The notes: generated from the letters alone by a model not told the origin. Numbered from the stretch's first letter, positions 43,772-54,551 are shown. The stretch is DNA of 64,000 nt from Desulfuromonas soudanensis (GCF_001278055.1 NZ_CP010802.1:744001-808000), one strand, 5' to 3'. Translations and numbers: made by a program.

Positions 43772-44354
43772 TTTTCGCCCACACCGTTTTTCGACAAAAT
43801 CCCGGTTGTCCTTGTTCGGGGCGGAGATCCCGCTTGCCCTCCCTATGCCTCTATTATTCAGGACTAACCCACCTGATCTCGCCCTTCCGCGGCTTTTCCC
43901 TGCACATGGAGCCAAAGGCCTGTTCTTCGCCGTACCTCTTTTGGGCATATGACGGGGAGCGGTCAAAGGACGACGCCAGGTTCTCGGAAATGATGGGAAT
44001 TCCGGTTGACCTGACCGAAAAAAAACCATGTGCAAAAAGTCACAGCGGTAAATCGAACGAAAATCCAATAAACGTAGAAAAGATATGACCGGCAGCGTCA
44101 GGTCGTATTTTTATGATTGAAATGTTGCACACCCTATGACTTTGTCTGATGACTATGGTTGCAAGTATTATTGTGGGCTGAAAAATTATCTACTTTGTTG
44201 GCACGAAAAATATTTTGAATTAAATTTTCGGGGCTTATGGACGCACTGAGTTCATTGAATCCATTGGAATATAATTTGCTTTATCGCCAATGACAGTATT
44301 TTGTCAGTATTTGCATGTCAGGTCTTGTTTATCTATTCGTTTGAGGATTCTTTT
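43772..44354. other. Long AT-rich intergenic region upstream of the regulator gene
   Basis: About 580 bases without a convincing gene. An 84-codon ORF at 43834 lacks a ribosome site and family features. The second half (44090-44350) is much richer in A+T than the surroundings and must hold the promoter of the next gene; a TGGCACG at 44199 lacks the sigma-54 -12 box. Confidence 0.5.
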
Positions 44355-44798
44355 GTGAATCAAATCAGCCTTTTGCTAAAAATACTCGATCTTGTACGGA
44401 GCAAGGTTCATCGCGAGCTCCCCCTGCAGCAACTGGTGCTGTTTCTGACCGTTGTCGAAAATCCCGGAATCACCATGCCCGAACTGGTTGAAAGGCTCGA
44501 CATGCCCCAGGGGACGGTGAGTCGCAACGTCAAGGCTCTCTCCCATTATGTCGTCTGGCAGGACGGCGTTGCCGTCCCCCACGGCCGCAACCTGTTGCGC
44601 ACCCGCCCGGATGAAGGGAACCGCCACATCCTGGCGGTCTATCCCACTGGACGGGGCGAAGCCCTCTCCCAGGAAATCGCCCGGGGCCTCCAGGCCGGGG
44701 ATAAAACCGGTGAAGCCAGGGAGTGCGGCCGGCCGGCCATCGACGAGGGACAGTGGCGCAACCGCTATTGGCTGAATCAGGCGGTGCGCGAGTTTTAA
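44355..44798 (+). CDS. Winged-helix (MarR-like) transcription regulator
   Basis: 147 residues from GTG 44355 with GAGG at 44342-44346. Residues 20-70 give a helix-turn-helix of MarR type (QQLVLFLTVVENPGITMPEL, LDMPQGTVSRNVKALS), followed by a beta-wing region. The C-terminus is polar and unrecognised. It lies 209 bases upstream of the second 18-heme cytochrome, so local control of that cytochrome module is plausible but unproven. Confidence 0.7.
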   Translation: MNQISLLLKILDLVRSKVHRELPLQQLVLFLTVVENPGITMPELVERLDMPQGTVSRNVKALSHYVVWQDGVAVPHGRNLLRTRPDEGNRHILAVYPTGRGEALSQEIARGLQAGDKTGEARECGRPAIDEGQWRNRYWLNQAVREF

Positions 44799-45007
44799 CG
44801 GTGACCGCAACTATTCGGTATCGAATTTCGGTTTTTCAATAGAGCCAGGGTGGAAGGCAAGCCGGGGCGCTACCAGTCAGGAGATTGATCGCGATGGGCA
44901 GACAAGTCATTCCGGAATGCAACAGGGGAGACCGTCGAGGAAAGACTTTCGAGGCGGGAACTTCCCGGTGTCATGGAAAATATTCAATTGAAGATAGGGA
45001 GAGTTCT

Positions 45008-48000
45008 ATGAATGGTCTGCAGGGGAGGATGTCCGGTTTGAGCGGTCTGTTTCGATGGGCGATGGTAGCCGTGGTCGGGATGGTGTTTCTTGGGGTCTGC
45101 GCAGAAAGCGCCCGGGCCGCCGTCGCGGTCACCAACCAGTTCAGTGCGACGCCCTGCGCGATAGGCACCGGCAACATGACCTGCACCAACCCGACAATCG
45201 GTGCTGGCGTCAACCGTGTCCTGGTTCTGGTCGTAACCGGTGAAGGCTCGGGCAATCACAACCCGGCCAATACCTCGGCAACCTACGGTGCCGCAACCTT
45301 CACGGAAGTTCAGAACAGCTATGGGAACAACGACAACCGTCGCTATACCTGGATGGGTTACATCGATGAGAGTCAGATCGCCGCGAATGCCGGATCGAAC
45401 ATAGGCATGACGGTGACTTCTTCTGTGGCTTTCGCAGGTACGGAGGCCTACTACGCGGTCTATGCCGGAGTCGATCAGATTGCACCGGTCTCCGGTTCGG
45501 TCAAGGCCGATTCCCCCAATACCACGACGGCGGTCAGCATGGGCCCGATTACCACGGTCCTCGACGGTGTCGCCATCTACGCACTTTCGACCAATGTCAC
45601 TGGCGCCAACACGCCGGTTCCGACCAACTACATTGAACACGTCGACCAGAATGATGCCAGTGGCAACTACATGTCGACCATCGGTTCACGGTTGGCACTG
45701 CCAGGTACCTCGGAAACGCTGACCGCGACCGCACAGAATGCCCGCTGGACGGGGGCCTTCATGGCGCTCGCACCGCTTTCGTGCGCCGACACCAACGGTT
45801 CAGCCGTTGCCCTGACCGCTCCGACCAGTGGCGCCACGGTCTCCGGTTCGATCTCCATTGCTACCAGCCTGAACAATGCCTCCAACGTCGAATACAGCAT
45901 CGACGGAGGCGCCTGGATTTCCGACCTCACTCTGTGGAATTCCGCCAACACCCACCCGGCCAGCACCACCGCGCCGGTGGCTGGCGTCACCGTTGATGTC
46001 CGCGCCATCGAAGACGAGTGCGGCGGTTATGTTACCGATTCAATCACCGTTACCGTTGACAATACCTGCTCCGAATCGACCCAGTCCTCGATTATCTGGG
46101 ACGGCACTAACACCGCAGCCGGTGATTTCATCGGCGCGTCTTTTGTGACTGCGACCGATGTCAATACTCTGGAGTATCTGGTGACGGAAGGGAGCGGGCC
46201 GGGCACGCCGTTTGAAGAACTTGAGTATTTTGATACCGCCGATGACGTCTGTGACTACTCCAACTGGACGGCTAGTAGTGCCCCAACGGCTAATTGCGGT
46301 GGTCCTTTTGATGCCGGTACTGCTGGTGGTCCGCTCTATGTATTCAACTCAGGTCAATCGACCAATGGTGATGGCACCCTGACCGGTTCAGCGGGCACTG
46401 GCCCGACCTCACTGCACAGTGGTACATCGCCTCCGGGCGGGTTCCTGTTCATCGAATCGTCAGGGACCGGTCCTTACAACGCGACCTTCACCCGCAACGC
46501 TGCGTTTGATGCTGGCACCTACGAGCCGAATATCTCCTACGCCTTCGAAGGCTGGGGCGGCAACCTCATCAGTCTGGCCTTTGAGGTCAACGATGGTAGC
46601 GGCTGGACGACGGAATGGATTCTGAATGGTGCGGATGCCAATGCGGATGGTACCTGGCAGACCGCTGATATTAATCTCAACAACGGAAGCATCAGCATCG
46701 ACGGCGGGGCCTATGTTTCGACCACGACCGTCGGCGGCACCGGTACCGCCTACACCAGCGGCAGCCTGCAGATGCGGTTTGTGTTTAATACAAACAGCTT
46801 TGCCGGCGACTATGCCCTGGATACCATCCGCGTTTATGGAAACGCCCGCGCGACCGAGACGACCGTTATCCCCTGGACCAACGATCCGATTTCCGCCTCT
46901 GGCGTGCTGACCGACGGCAACACCTATAATCTCTACGCTCGCGGCCTCGATACCGAGTGCGGCGTCGCCTACTACGGCGACAGCGTCGCCCAGAGCGTTT
47001 CGCCTGGAACCTCGCAGCTCTTCACCTGGAGCGCCTGCACCGAAACCGCCACCCTGACCCTGAATCCGATCACCGATCCGATCACCGGCAACGTCTCGGT
47101 TACGGCCTCTGGAAGTGCGACGGGCATCCAGGTCGGTATTGTCCCGGCACCGACCAACGCCAGCGGCTGGATCTACACCCCGGCCCAGGATGACAACACC
47201 ACCACCGTCAGCTTCTACGCCACCGGCACCGGTACCTGCGGCCCCCTCACCGATTCACAGCTCAATGTCAGCACCAACACCATGGTCGCGCCGACTGTTA
47301 CGGCCTTCTCGATTCCGGCGACGGTCATCGATACCGCGGCGCCGCTGGAGATTCCGGTTAACACCTTCACGGCATCGGACAACGTCGGCGTGACCGGCTA
47401 CATGATCACCGAAAGCGCCACGGCCCCCACCGCCGGCGACGCAGGTTGGAGCGGCGCCGCTCCGGCCGTCTACACCGTCGGAAGCTACAACACCTACACC
47501 CTTTACGCCTGGGCCAAGGACGCGGCGGGGAACGTATCGCTTTCCGCCACGGCGAGCACCACCGTGTCGAACTGTGTTGAAGCAGGTACGGTCAGCGTCT
47601 CCATCAGTCCCGATCCCGATCCGGCCGACATTACCGGTGCAACTTCGGTTGCCGCGATCCTGGCCAACGGAGCGAGCAACGGCATGGTGCGCTGGCGGAA
47701 TAATGGTGGCCTGTGGACCACCTGGGCACCCTCCGGCGCAACCTTTACCCCCATTTCCTCGCGTTTTGGCACCATTGATTTCGAAGCCATGGCCGACGGC
47801 TCCTGTGGGGCCAGCAGCCCGGTTTATTCGACAATCCTGCCCCGTACTTATGATACCCGCGTTGATGCGCTGGAGCCGCTCACCTATACCGCTGCTCAGA
47901 ACGGCTTGACCGGTATTCGTGTCCATATGGGCTACCACAACGACAAGAACAGCACCGGGACCTTCCTGGTGGAGTACAAGCTCGCCTCCGAGCCGACCAC

Positions 48001-50773
48001 CTGGACGACCCCGCCCAACATGCCGACCGCCGATGGCGGCGCCGGCGATACCGACGGCACCAGGGATGAAGAGGTCTTCGTCGATTTGTCCGGCCTGACC
48101 AGCAGTGAAACCTACGACATCCGTATGACCTTTGCCGATGCAACCGACGGTCTGATCGGTGCGGCTGTCTATAATGTTCAGGTCACACTGGTCTCCTGGG
48201 CCGACAACCCGCTGCTGCACAACAGCAACCGCTTTGTCGGCACCACCAAGCACACCGGCAACTGGGGCAAACCCGGCGATTATGCCGGCGCCATTCTGTG
48301 CAGCACCTGCCACGGAAAAAATACCGGTAACGTCAAACGCGTCAAGGCGACCATCAGCTTCCCCGACGGCTCGGTCATGCCGGGCGGCGGCGTCAGCTCG
48401 GCGGTCAGCCTTCTGACCGTGGAAGACGGCAGCAGCGACTTCGGTGACGACAGCACGGCGCCGCGCGCCAGTTCCAACCGTGTCTGCGAAGTCTGTCACA
48501 CCTACGACGCTTCTCAAACCGTCGGCGTCAAGCAACATGCCGCTGACCAGTCCGTTGCTGCCGGTCACTACGACAATAGCGACTGTATCAAATGTCACCA
48601 GCACGGCAACGGCTTCAAGGCCGACTGTACCAGCTGCCACGGCAATCCGCCGCTGGTTGCAAGTGACCTGACCGCCACGCTCGATCTGACCAACACGACC
48701 GGCAGCGCCACCGCCGGCAAGCACGACTATCACGTCGTGACCAAGGGCTACACCTGCAACACCTGCCACACCGGCTGGGAGACTAGCGGTGAAATGCCCA
48801 AGGGGGGCAACCTCAACCTCGGCTTCAACATTACCCTCGGCACCACCACCGACAGCACCGGGGCTTACGACGGCCGCAGCACAGGCGGTGGCTACAACGC
48901 AGCAGTAGGCACCAGCGTCACCGCCGGCAACGGCCTGAGCTGTTCGGCCATCTACTGTCACGGCACCGCCACTCCGGCCTGGACCGACGCCGGCACCGCC
49001 GCCTGCGGCAGCTGCCACGGCGACACCAACGGCATGCCTTCTGCCGTAGCTGGTGATGGCGACCTCTCGGGCGCAAACAGCGGCAGCCAGGTCGGCAAGC
49101 ACCCCGAGCATGTGGTCAGCGCCGGTCTGGCCTGCACCACCTGCCATAAAGATCTGGGTTTCGGCACGCCGGACCACGTCAACGGCACGGTCGACATCTG
49201 GTTCGATACCGCCGTGGCCGGCGCCAGCGCCACCTACAACAACGCGACCAACACCTGCAGCAACCTCAGTTGTCACATCAGCAAGGTCTGGGATACCGCC
49301 ACACCGGCCTCCTGTGACATGTGTCACGGCTACCCGCCGCTGACCGATGGCAGCGCCAGCGATCTGCACGTCGCCGGGGCGACCCCGGTGGACCACAGTG
49401 GTGTCAATATGACCACCAAGCATGATGAATGTAACCTCTGTCACGGCTACAGCCAGGCCAACGGCGCCACCGACAACACCGGCAATGGCGGCGACCTGTA
49501 CCAGGTCAGCTACCATCGTGACGGCAATATCGAGATGAACGGCATCTCGGCACCGGATAACGCCCAGAGCGCCCAATATGACCAGGCTACCTTCGGCTGT
49601 GCCAAGGCCTGTCATGCCAATGACGCCGCCCACCAGCTCTCCAATTCGGCGCTGACCGTGGTCACCCACGAGTACGGCAGCGGCTCCTGTACCGGTTGCC
49701 ATGATGGCACCGGCACCGGCGCCACCCTGGTCAACGACAACAGCGCCCATGCCCTGGCATCCACCGGCCTGCAGTGCGAAGAATGTCACGGCAGCCATGG
49801 CGGCGGCACCATCGAGATCCCCAACAACCCGGCGGTCGGCATCAACTACACCGCCAACGGTGAAACCGGCATCGCCCTGGGGGTCGCCGGTACCGCCCCG
49901 GGCGCCACCGAAGCCGAAATCTGCTGGAACTGCCATGGCGCAACCTACAGTGAATTTGGTGTGAACAACAAAGCCAACACCGGCAGCATGGCTTACAACT
50001 ACGGCACGTTGAACCAATCGAACTGGGTCGGGGCCACCTGGACCAGCGGTACGACCAAATTCGGCTACAAGACAGGTCCCATTCAGTCGACCCACTCGGT
50101 CAATCCGGCTGCGACGGGTCCGGGTATGGATGCCGTTGGAGCCATTCGCTGTTCCTACTGCCACGATGTCCACAATCTGAATCTGGCCACCGGCGACACC
50201 CTGAGCGGTGCGCCCTACCTGCGCGGCACCTGGCTGGGCAACCCCTACCGCGAGGACGGGGCGCCGCAGAGCGGGGACACCTGGACTGGGCAAAATCTTT
50301 ATGGCGCCGTGCCACGTGGCGGCACCACCTATACTGGGCTGGGAGGGTATCAGATCGATCAGAACAACGGCAATCCGACCACCGGCTGGACCGCCAACAC
50401 CTCGGCCGGCTTGTGCGAGCTCTGTCACGGCAACGGTGACGGCAACTTCACCGCCGCCGAAATCGACAGCCTCAACCAGTTCGGCACCGCCAGCACCGAC
50501 TGGGTTGGCACCAACGGACACTCGGCCGCGGTCCTCGGCGGTGGTGATTCCGTCGCGGCGAATATCTTCTCCGTGGCCGACCGTAACAGTACGGCCCCGA
50601 CTTTCAGCACGAACAATGGTACCAGCGCCGGAAATCCGGCCATGGGCAACCAGCAGAACCTGGATTATAACGGTGAAGTTTACAGCTTCCGCAGTAGTAC
50701 GCAGGAGCCGGATGGCTGGAACCTCAACCCGAGAATTACCAACCGACGTGCCCATGCAGCGTATAATTGGGGA
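45008..50773 (+). pseudogene. 18-heme cytochrome paralogue, 5' part cut by IS4-family element
   Basis: ATG 45008 (AGGGAGAG upstream) starts a signal peptide (FRWAMVAVVGMVFLGV to ARA). About 1050 residues of beta-sandwich, Ig-like domains follow, longer than in the paralogue at 20207. The heme part begins at residue 1098 (CSTCH), with 17 motifs before the break: 14 CXXCH, 2 CX4CH and 1 CX3CH, in the same order as in the paralogue. The frame reads ...AAYNWG at 50773 and enters the insertion sequence, ending by chance at 50842. The 18th motif and the C-terminal domain lie beyond the element at 52108-52428. Removing the element and one 9-base duplication restores the frame exactly. The current product would be a truncated 17-heme protein with a foreign tail of 23 residues. 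Confidence 0.93.
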
Positions 50774-52098
50774 CACTACTGTCCGGTTAATAGCCGAATA
50801 AATTCAGCTGGTTATAATCTTGGGTGTCTGGAATCTGCTTGAGCGCTTCCGCAACCAACGATGAAATGGGCTTTTTCTCGAACAGATTGACCTCCAGGAT
50901 CTGCAAAAAAGTGTAGAGAGTACATTTGATGCTAAGCTGCCTTTTAGCGATCGCCACAAGTAGATATATGCAAAGAGCTACCCATATCTGGCTCTTGACC
51001 GCATTGATAGAAGTCCCGTAGAACGCTTTTATTCGTAGATGCTGTTTGATCCACTTGAAGAATAGCTCCACTTGCCAGCGCTGTTTATAGATGTCTGCAA
51101 CCGTTGTGGCTCCAATTTCAAAGTGGTTGGTGAGGAATACAAGCCGCTTGTTTCGCTCTTTATCAACATAACTGACCCGGCGCAATCTCTCCGGGTAACC
51201 CTTTTTCGATTTCTGGGTGACCAAGGCAATCACTTGGTCGGCTCGGACGCCGGCCTCCTTGTCCTTGGGCAAAGAGTACAACCGCTGGTAGCGTAGGTTG
51301 TCCTTGGCCCGCACCACGAAGAAGGCGCCCTGTCGGTGAATGGCATAGAGCCGGGCAAAATCTACGTAGCCGCGGTCCATCGTGTAGATGGCCTCTTCGG
51401 TGACGGGCATTTCGTCAAGCATCTTGACGTCATGTACTTTGCCGGTTGTCACGGCCACAAACGTGGGGATGATGCCGCGCAAGTCAATGAGCGTGTGCAT
51501 CTTGACCGCTGCCTTGGTCGTGCGAAACTCGGCCCACGGAAACAGGGTGAGGCAGAGGTCAATGGTCGTCGAGTCAAAGGCGAACAGTGGCTGCTTCAAC
51601 TCGATGGCCAAGGGCTCATCCCGGTACAGCTGCTGTGCCATGCCGATCAGGACTTGGCCGAAATCCTGAAAAATGCGCCAATCCCGGCGCTCGTTGGCGT
51701 CGGCAAGGGTGGAGCGGGAGACAGCGCCACGAAATCCGATGTGGTAGAGCTTCTCCCGATGAGAGTTCAGGCACGTTTCGATATCCCTCAAGCTCTCGCG
51801 ACCCGATAGCTGGGCATAAGCCAGGCACAGGAACTGGTCAAATGCAGTAAAGCTTTTGGCCCGGTACTCGCCGCGATACCGTCGGGCACAGAGGTTGAAC
51901 TCGTGACGCGGGAGAAACTGAAGTAGCTGTCTGAAAACGGTCTGGCCAGCGTTCATGGATGCCCTCCTGAAGTGTCAGGAAGATATCACTCGCGGGCGGG
52001 GTGAAGCGATTTCAAATCGAGAAAAGAACAGTTGAGCCAAAGTACTATAATTTTCAGTAGGTTATCGACGTACATTCAAAGTTAACCGGACAGTAGTG
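50774..52098 (-). mobile_element. IS4-family insertion sequence (1325 bp) with perfect ends
   Basis: Perfect 17-bp terminal inverted repeats CACTACTGTCCGGTTAA (50774-50790) and its complement (52082-52098). The flanking target duplication is AATTGGGGA (50765-50773 and 52099-52107), 9 bp. The size and duplication suit IS4. One transposase gene on the minus strand fills it. Intact ends, intact transposase and perfect duplication indicate a recent and possibly active insertion. Confidence 0.96.
50787..51956 (-). CDS. IS4-family transposase
   Basis: 389 residues. DDE catalytic triad: Asp in LFAFDSTTIDL, Asp in IYTMDRGYVDFARLYA, and Glu in the YREK-like helix QRWQVELFFKWIKQHL. The N-terminus (FRQLLQFLPRHEFN, YRGEYRAKSFTAFDQFLCL) is the domain found in many transposases of this group. 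Full length and intact. It interrupts the cytochrome gene in the opposite orientation. Confidence 0.96.
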   Translation of the reverse strand: MNAGQTVFRQLLQFLPRHEFNLCARRYRGEYRAKSFTAFDQFLCLAYAQLSGRESLRDIETCLNSHREKLYHIGFRGAVSRSTLADANERRDWRIFQDFGQVLIGMAQQLYRDEPLAIELKQPLFAFDSTTIDLCLTLFPWAEFRTTKAAVKMHTLIDLRGIIPTFVAVTTGKVHDVKMLDEMPVTEEAIYTMDRGYVDFARLYAIHRQGAFFVVRAKDNLRYQRLYSLPKDKEAGVRADQVIALVTQKSKKGYPERLRRVSYVDKERNKRLVFLTNHFEIGATTVADIYKQRWQVELFFKWIKQHLRIKAFYGTSINAVKSQIWVALCIYLLVAIAKRQLSIKCTLYTFLQILEVNLFEKKPISSLVAEALKQIPDTQDYNQLNLFGY

Positions 52099-52107
52099 AA
52101 TTGGGGA

Positions 52108-52428
52108 GCAAATACCAATAATGCACTGGACAGCAACTACCACAACTTCAGCTGTTCCAAATGTCACAACCCGCACGCTTCACGTTTGCCGCGCCTGATG
52201 ATCACCAACTGTCTCGACACCAAGCACAACACCTGGGACAATCAGGCAGGTGTGGGTTCGATTCCGAGTACAACGACCCGGAATGCCGATGGCGGGGCCT
52301 ACCCCAGTGTAGATAATGCTCTTGTGACCTTCTCGCAGGCCACCTCGGCGCAAAACTGCCACCGCGTTAAAGATCCGGCCTTTAGCCAATCGCGCGGCGC
52401 AGGTTGGAACAACGTCACCCCCTGGTAG
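52108..52428 (+). pseudogene. 18-heme cytochrome paralogue, 3' part after the IS
   Basis: Continues the frame broken at 50773: ANTNNALDSNYHNFSCSKCH holds the 18th heme motif, then HASRLPRLMITNCLDTKHNT, a variable loop, TSAQNCHR, and the end GAGWNNVTPW (GAGWNKVTPW in the paralogue). The conserved Cys and the late Cys-His are separated by 48 residues here against 33 in the paralogue. Without the upstream part it has no start codon with a ribosome site or signal peptide; the GTG at 52096 is inside the IS end. Confidence 0.92.
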
Positions 52429-52437
52429 TATTGAACC

Positions 52438-52466
52438 GGGATACGTCCTTTCGCTGGACGTGTCCC
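52438..52466 (+). other. Hairpin between 18-heme cytochrome and micropeptide 2
   Basis: GGGATACGTCC pairs with GGACGTGTCCC across a seven-base loop; no T tract. It matches the hairpin at 25220-25246 in stem sequence (CACGTCC core) and position. Confidence 0.7.
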
Positions 52467-52487
52467 ACCTTGAAGAAAGAGTCAGAC

Positions 52488-52544
52488 ATGAAGCGTTATC
52501 TAAAACCGAAAGTGGTGGGCAGCAGCATCGTTCATCCCTGCTGA
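52488..52544 (+). CDS. Micropeptide 2 of the VGSSxVHPC family (18 residues)
   Basis: Translates to MKRYLKPKVVGSSIVHPC then TGA. It follows the cytochrome stop by 59 bases and precedes a terminator by 9. The ribosome site (AAGAAAGAG) is weaker than in copy 3. Compared with copies 1 and 3 it has the only change in the conserved core, Asn to Ile before VHPC. This copy is downstream of the IS-disrupted cytochrome, so its expression or selection may be relaxed. Confidence 0.78.
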   Translation: MKRYLKPKVVGSSIVHPC

Positions 52545-52553
52545 CGTAAGTTG

Positions 52554-52585
52554 AAAGGGCCGGATCACTCCGGCCCTTTCTTTTA
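52554..52585 (+). terminator. Terminator after micropeptide 2
   Basis: AAAGGGCCGGA / TCCGGCCCTTT stem, short loop, then TTTCTTTTA. Same placement as after the other two micropeptides. Confidence 0.9.
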
Positions 52586-52646
52586 CGCCCCTTTGAAGAT
52601 ATCCTGTTGTAGTTCGCCTGAATTTTTTGACCAAGGAATGATCTGG

Positions 52647-53978
52647 ATGATACGTATTCTCGTCGTGCTGCTATTCGGCCTTTTTGTGTTCGCCTGCACT
52701 CAGGAGAAGACTCCCGAACCTGTTCCGCAAAATTCTGTGAAAACTGCCCAGGTTCAGACCTTGAATCTGCTCTCTGACCCAATAGAGTTGCAGCGTTTTG
52801 AGTGGACGCCCCAGGTGCTGATCGCCTGGCGGAGTTTTGCGGACAGCAAACCGACCCTGCTGCTGCTGAGCAACGATCCGCTTCTTCAGCCTGTCCCTGA
52901 GGCGTTACGAGCCGAAGTGGCCGAAAAGCTCAAAGAGGCAGATCTCGACCTGCTTGCAGAGTGCGGGTCGATGCGCCGTGCTGATCCGTTGCTGCTGCGC
53001 GACATGACCCTCGATGCCGCCTTGCGTGCCGGATATTTTGCGCGGGTGGTGTGGGCGATTCCCCAGTTGGAGGGGGGAGCGCAGGTGGACGCCAAAGCCC
53101 TTGGCCTGCAACTGTCAGACGCTGGACTTGCGACTCCTGACGAAGCGGCGAGCCTGCACCAGGTCGGGCCGCTGGTTGAAGGGCGACTGCGGGACACGCC
53201 GTTCACCGTCGGGTCACTGTCGGCGCTTCAAACTCTCAACGGGCCGGTGGTAGTGCATATCGATCCGAGCTATTATGAGAAGCTCTACAGAAACGAAATC
53301 AGAACCCCGCTCCTGCCGCTGGTGAAGACAAGCCTGGAGCAGCTCAAGGCCCTGCAATTCAAATCCCTGGGACTCTCCTATGCCGATGCCAATCTGGATA
53401 TGCGCTTTGCCCTCGATGGCCGTTACCTGGGTGACTTTTTGGCGATGATGATTGCTGATCCGCAAAAGCTGGGAGAAGAACTCCCCGAGATCTGGAAGGG
53501 GCAGGCGGAAATCCTCTACCTTAAGAATTTTATGCAAAAAGAGAAGATTGCACAGATCACCAAACAGATGGTCACCACCGAGCCCAATTCGGCATGGGTC
53601 AGGTTCACCCTTTTCCGTGCCGCGCAAGAAAGCGATGAGGGTGAAACGGCGCTTCAGGCTCTGGCGGAAGCGGTGCGGCTTGATCCGGTGTATGCGCTGG
53701 AATACGAAAATCTTGCCGAACAGGCCTACGACAAAGGTCGGCCGGATGCTGCCCTGCAGATGCTTCAACTGGCCACCGAGACTTTCCCCGACAATCCGCT
53801 CATCCGTCTGAAAATCGCCCAGCTTTCCAGCGAACTCGGCGACCGTAAGACGGCTCTGCACCTGGTCGCTCAGCTGCAAAGACTCCCCTGGTCGCCGGTC
53901 TATTATCCGGAGATGCCTGATTATCTGAAAGGGTTCGCCGCCCATCTTGAGGGGAAAAAGCCGGCTGTTTCGCCGTGA
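52647..53978 (+). CDS. TPR lipoprotein linked to the micropeptide (paralogue 2)
   Basis: 443 residues from ATG 52647 (AAGGA nine bases upstream; the ATG at 52638 is also possible). Lipobox LFVFA before Cys17, the same position as in paralogue 1. Shared segments: PQVLIAWRSFADSKPTLLLL, VVHIDPSYYEKLYRNEIRTP, LDPVYALEYENLAEQAYDKG (TPR) and RLPWSPVYYPEMP at the end. It keeps the order cytochrome-micropeptide-terminator-lipoprotein seen at 20-27 kb, but is followed by a terminator instead of the SGNH/TMTC operon. Function unknown. Confidence 0.85.
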   Translation: MIRILVVLLFGLFVFACTQEKTPEPVPQNSVKTAQVQTLNLLSDPIELQRFEWTPQVLIAWRSFADSKPTLLLLSNDPLLQPVPEALRAEVAEKLKEADLDLLAECGSMRRADPLLLRDMTLDAALRAGYFARVVWAIPQLEGGAQVDAKALGLQLSDAGLATPDEAASLHQVGPLVEGRLRDTPFTVGSLSALQTLNGPVVVHIDPSYYEKLYRNEIRTPLLPLVKTSLEQLKALQFKSLGLSYADANLDMRFALDGRYLGDFLAMMIADPQKLGEELPEIWKGQAEILYLKNFMQKEKIAQITKQMVTTEPNSAWVRFTLFRAAQESDEGETALQALAEAVRLDPVYALEYENLAEQAYDKGRPDAALQMLQLATETFPDNPLIRLKIAQLSSELGDRKTALHLVAQLQRLPWSPVYYPEMPDYLKGFAAHLEGKKPAVSP

Positions 53979-54030
53979 TTTCCAAATCAAAACGTCGCGG
54001 GTGCCTTGCCTACTCAAAGGACCGACGGTT

Positions 54031-54075
54031 AAACAAAAGAGGAGACCGCCTTGGCGGTCTCCTCTTTTGTTTTCT
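54031..54075 (+). terminator. Strong terminator after lipoprotein paralogue 2
   Basis: AAACAAAAGAGGAGACCGCC is complemented by CGGTCTCCTCTTTTGTTT after a short loop, with T runs; it can work on both strands. Confidence 0.92.
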
Positions 54076-54091
54076 CTCCTCTACTCCACAT

Positions 54092-54241
54092 TTATTTGTA
54101 GACCTCGCGGCGATTGCCGATCCTAACTACGAGGACGCATAAACTGGTGCCTTGTATCTCGCAGATGATCCGGCAGTTACCAACACGGTAACGCCAGAGT
54201 CTTCCCAGATTGCCGGACAGTGTTTTTTTCCAGTCCCTCGG
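54092..54241 (-). pseudogene. RelE-type toxin remnant
   Basis: Reverse-strand frame with no start codon reads PPRDWKKTLSGNLGRLWRYR, then VGNCRIICEIQ and IGNRREVYK before the stop at 54092-54094. This is the C-terminal half of a RelE-family toxin (the YRVG.YRI and NRREVYK segments are diagnostic). The N-terminal half has been lost where the ParE gene now begins upstream, so this looks like a deletion scar between two toxin-antitoxin loci. Confidence 0.75.
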
Positions 54242-54251
54242 GGGGACAGCC

Positions 54252-54551
54252 TTATTCGTAATCCTCTTCTCGTTGGTGCCGTACCGCTAAAATGGTCACC
54301 GTCCGCTCGTCTTCGATCTCAAAGAGTGCGACATAGCCGCCGGCACCGAAAGAGAGGACCATTACGCGAAGAAACGGGTTTTCAGGGGACACCTTGCGAC
54401 AGGTGAAGGGGAAGTCCTGCAGGAGATCCATCCCTTTCTTGATCGTCGCCAGCGCCCGTCGAGCCGCTTCCTGGTCTTTTATTACCAGAAAGCCGTACAG
54501 CCGCAGGAGGTCCTCTTTTGCGGCCTTTGTGTAACGAACACGATAACTCAC
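54252..54551 (-). CDS. ParE/RelE-superfamily toxin
   Basis: 99 residues: YRVRYTKAAKEDLLRLYGFL, ARRALATIKKGMDLLQDFPF, ENPFLRVMVLSFGAGGYVAL and the end VTILAVRHQREEDYE, all typical of the ParE branch (Arg and Tyr positions, IRHQRE motif). The ATG overlaps the antitoxin stop by four bases. ParE proteins usually poison DNA gyrase; the target here is inferred from family only. Confidence 0.9.
   Translation of the reverse strand: MSYRVRYTKAAKEDLLRLYGFLVIKDQEAARRALATIKKGMDLLQDFPFTCRKVSPENPFLRVMVLSFGAGGYVALFEIEDERTVTILAVRHQREEDYE

Noticed and set aside
43834-44088. 84-codon ORF in the intergenic region
   Set aside because: No ribosome site, no recognisable domain, runs through AT-rich non-coding-like sequence.
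44199-44205. TGGCACG, a perfect sigma-54 -24 box
   Set aside because: The -12 box is missing: ten bases after GG there is AT, not GC, so it cannot be a sigma-54 promoter.
44885-45007. Upstream ATG 44885 as start of the second 18-heme cytochrome
   Set aside because: It would place about 40 polar residues before the signal peptide; ATG 45008 has AGGGAGAG and the signal directly after it.
47255-50776. Very long reverse-strand open frame (over 1100 codons) opposite the second 18-heme cytochrome; similar ones oppose the other cytochromes
   Set aside because: Gly/Val/Ala-rich shadow frame produced by GC-rich codons and the repeated Cys-His codons; no ribosome site, signal peptide or family motif.
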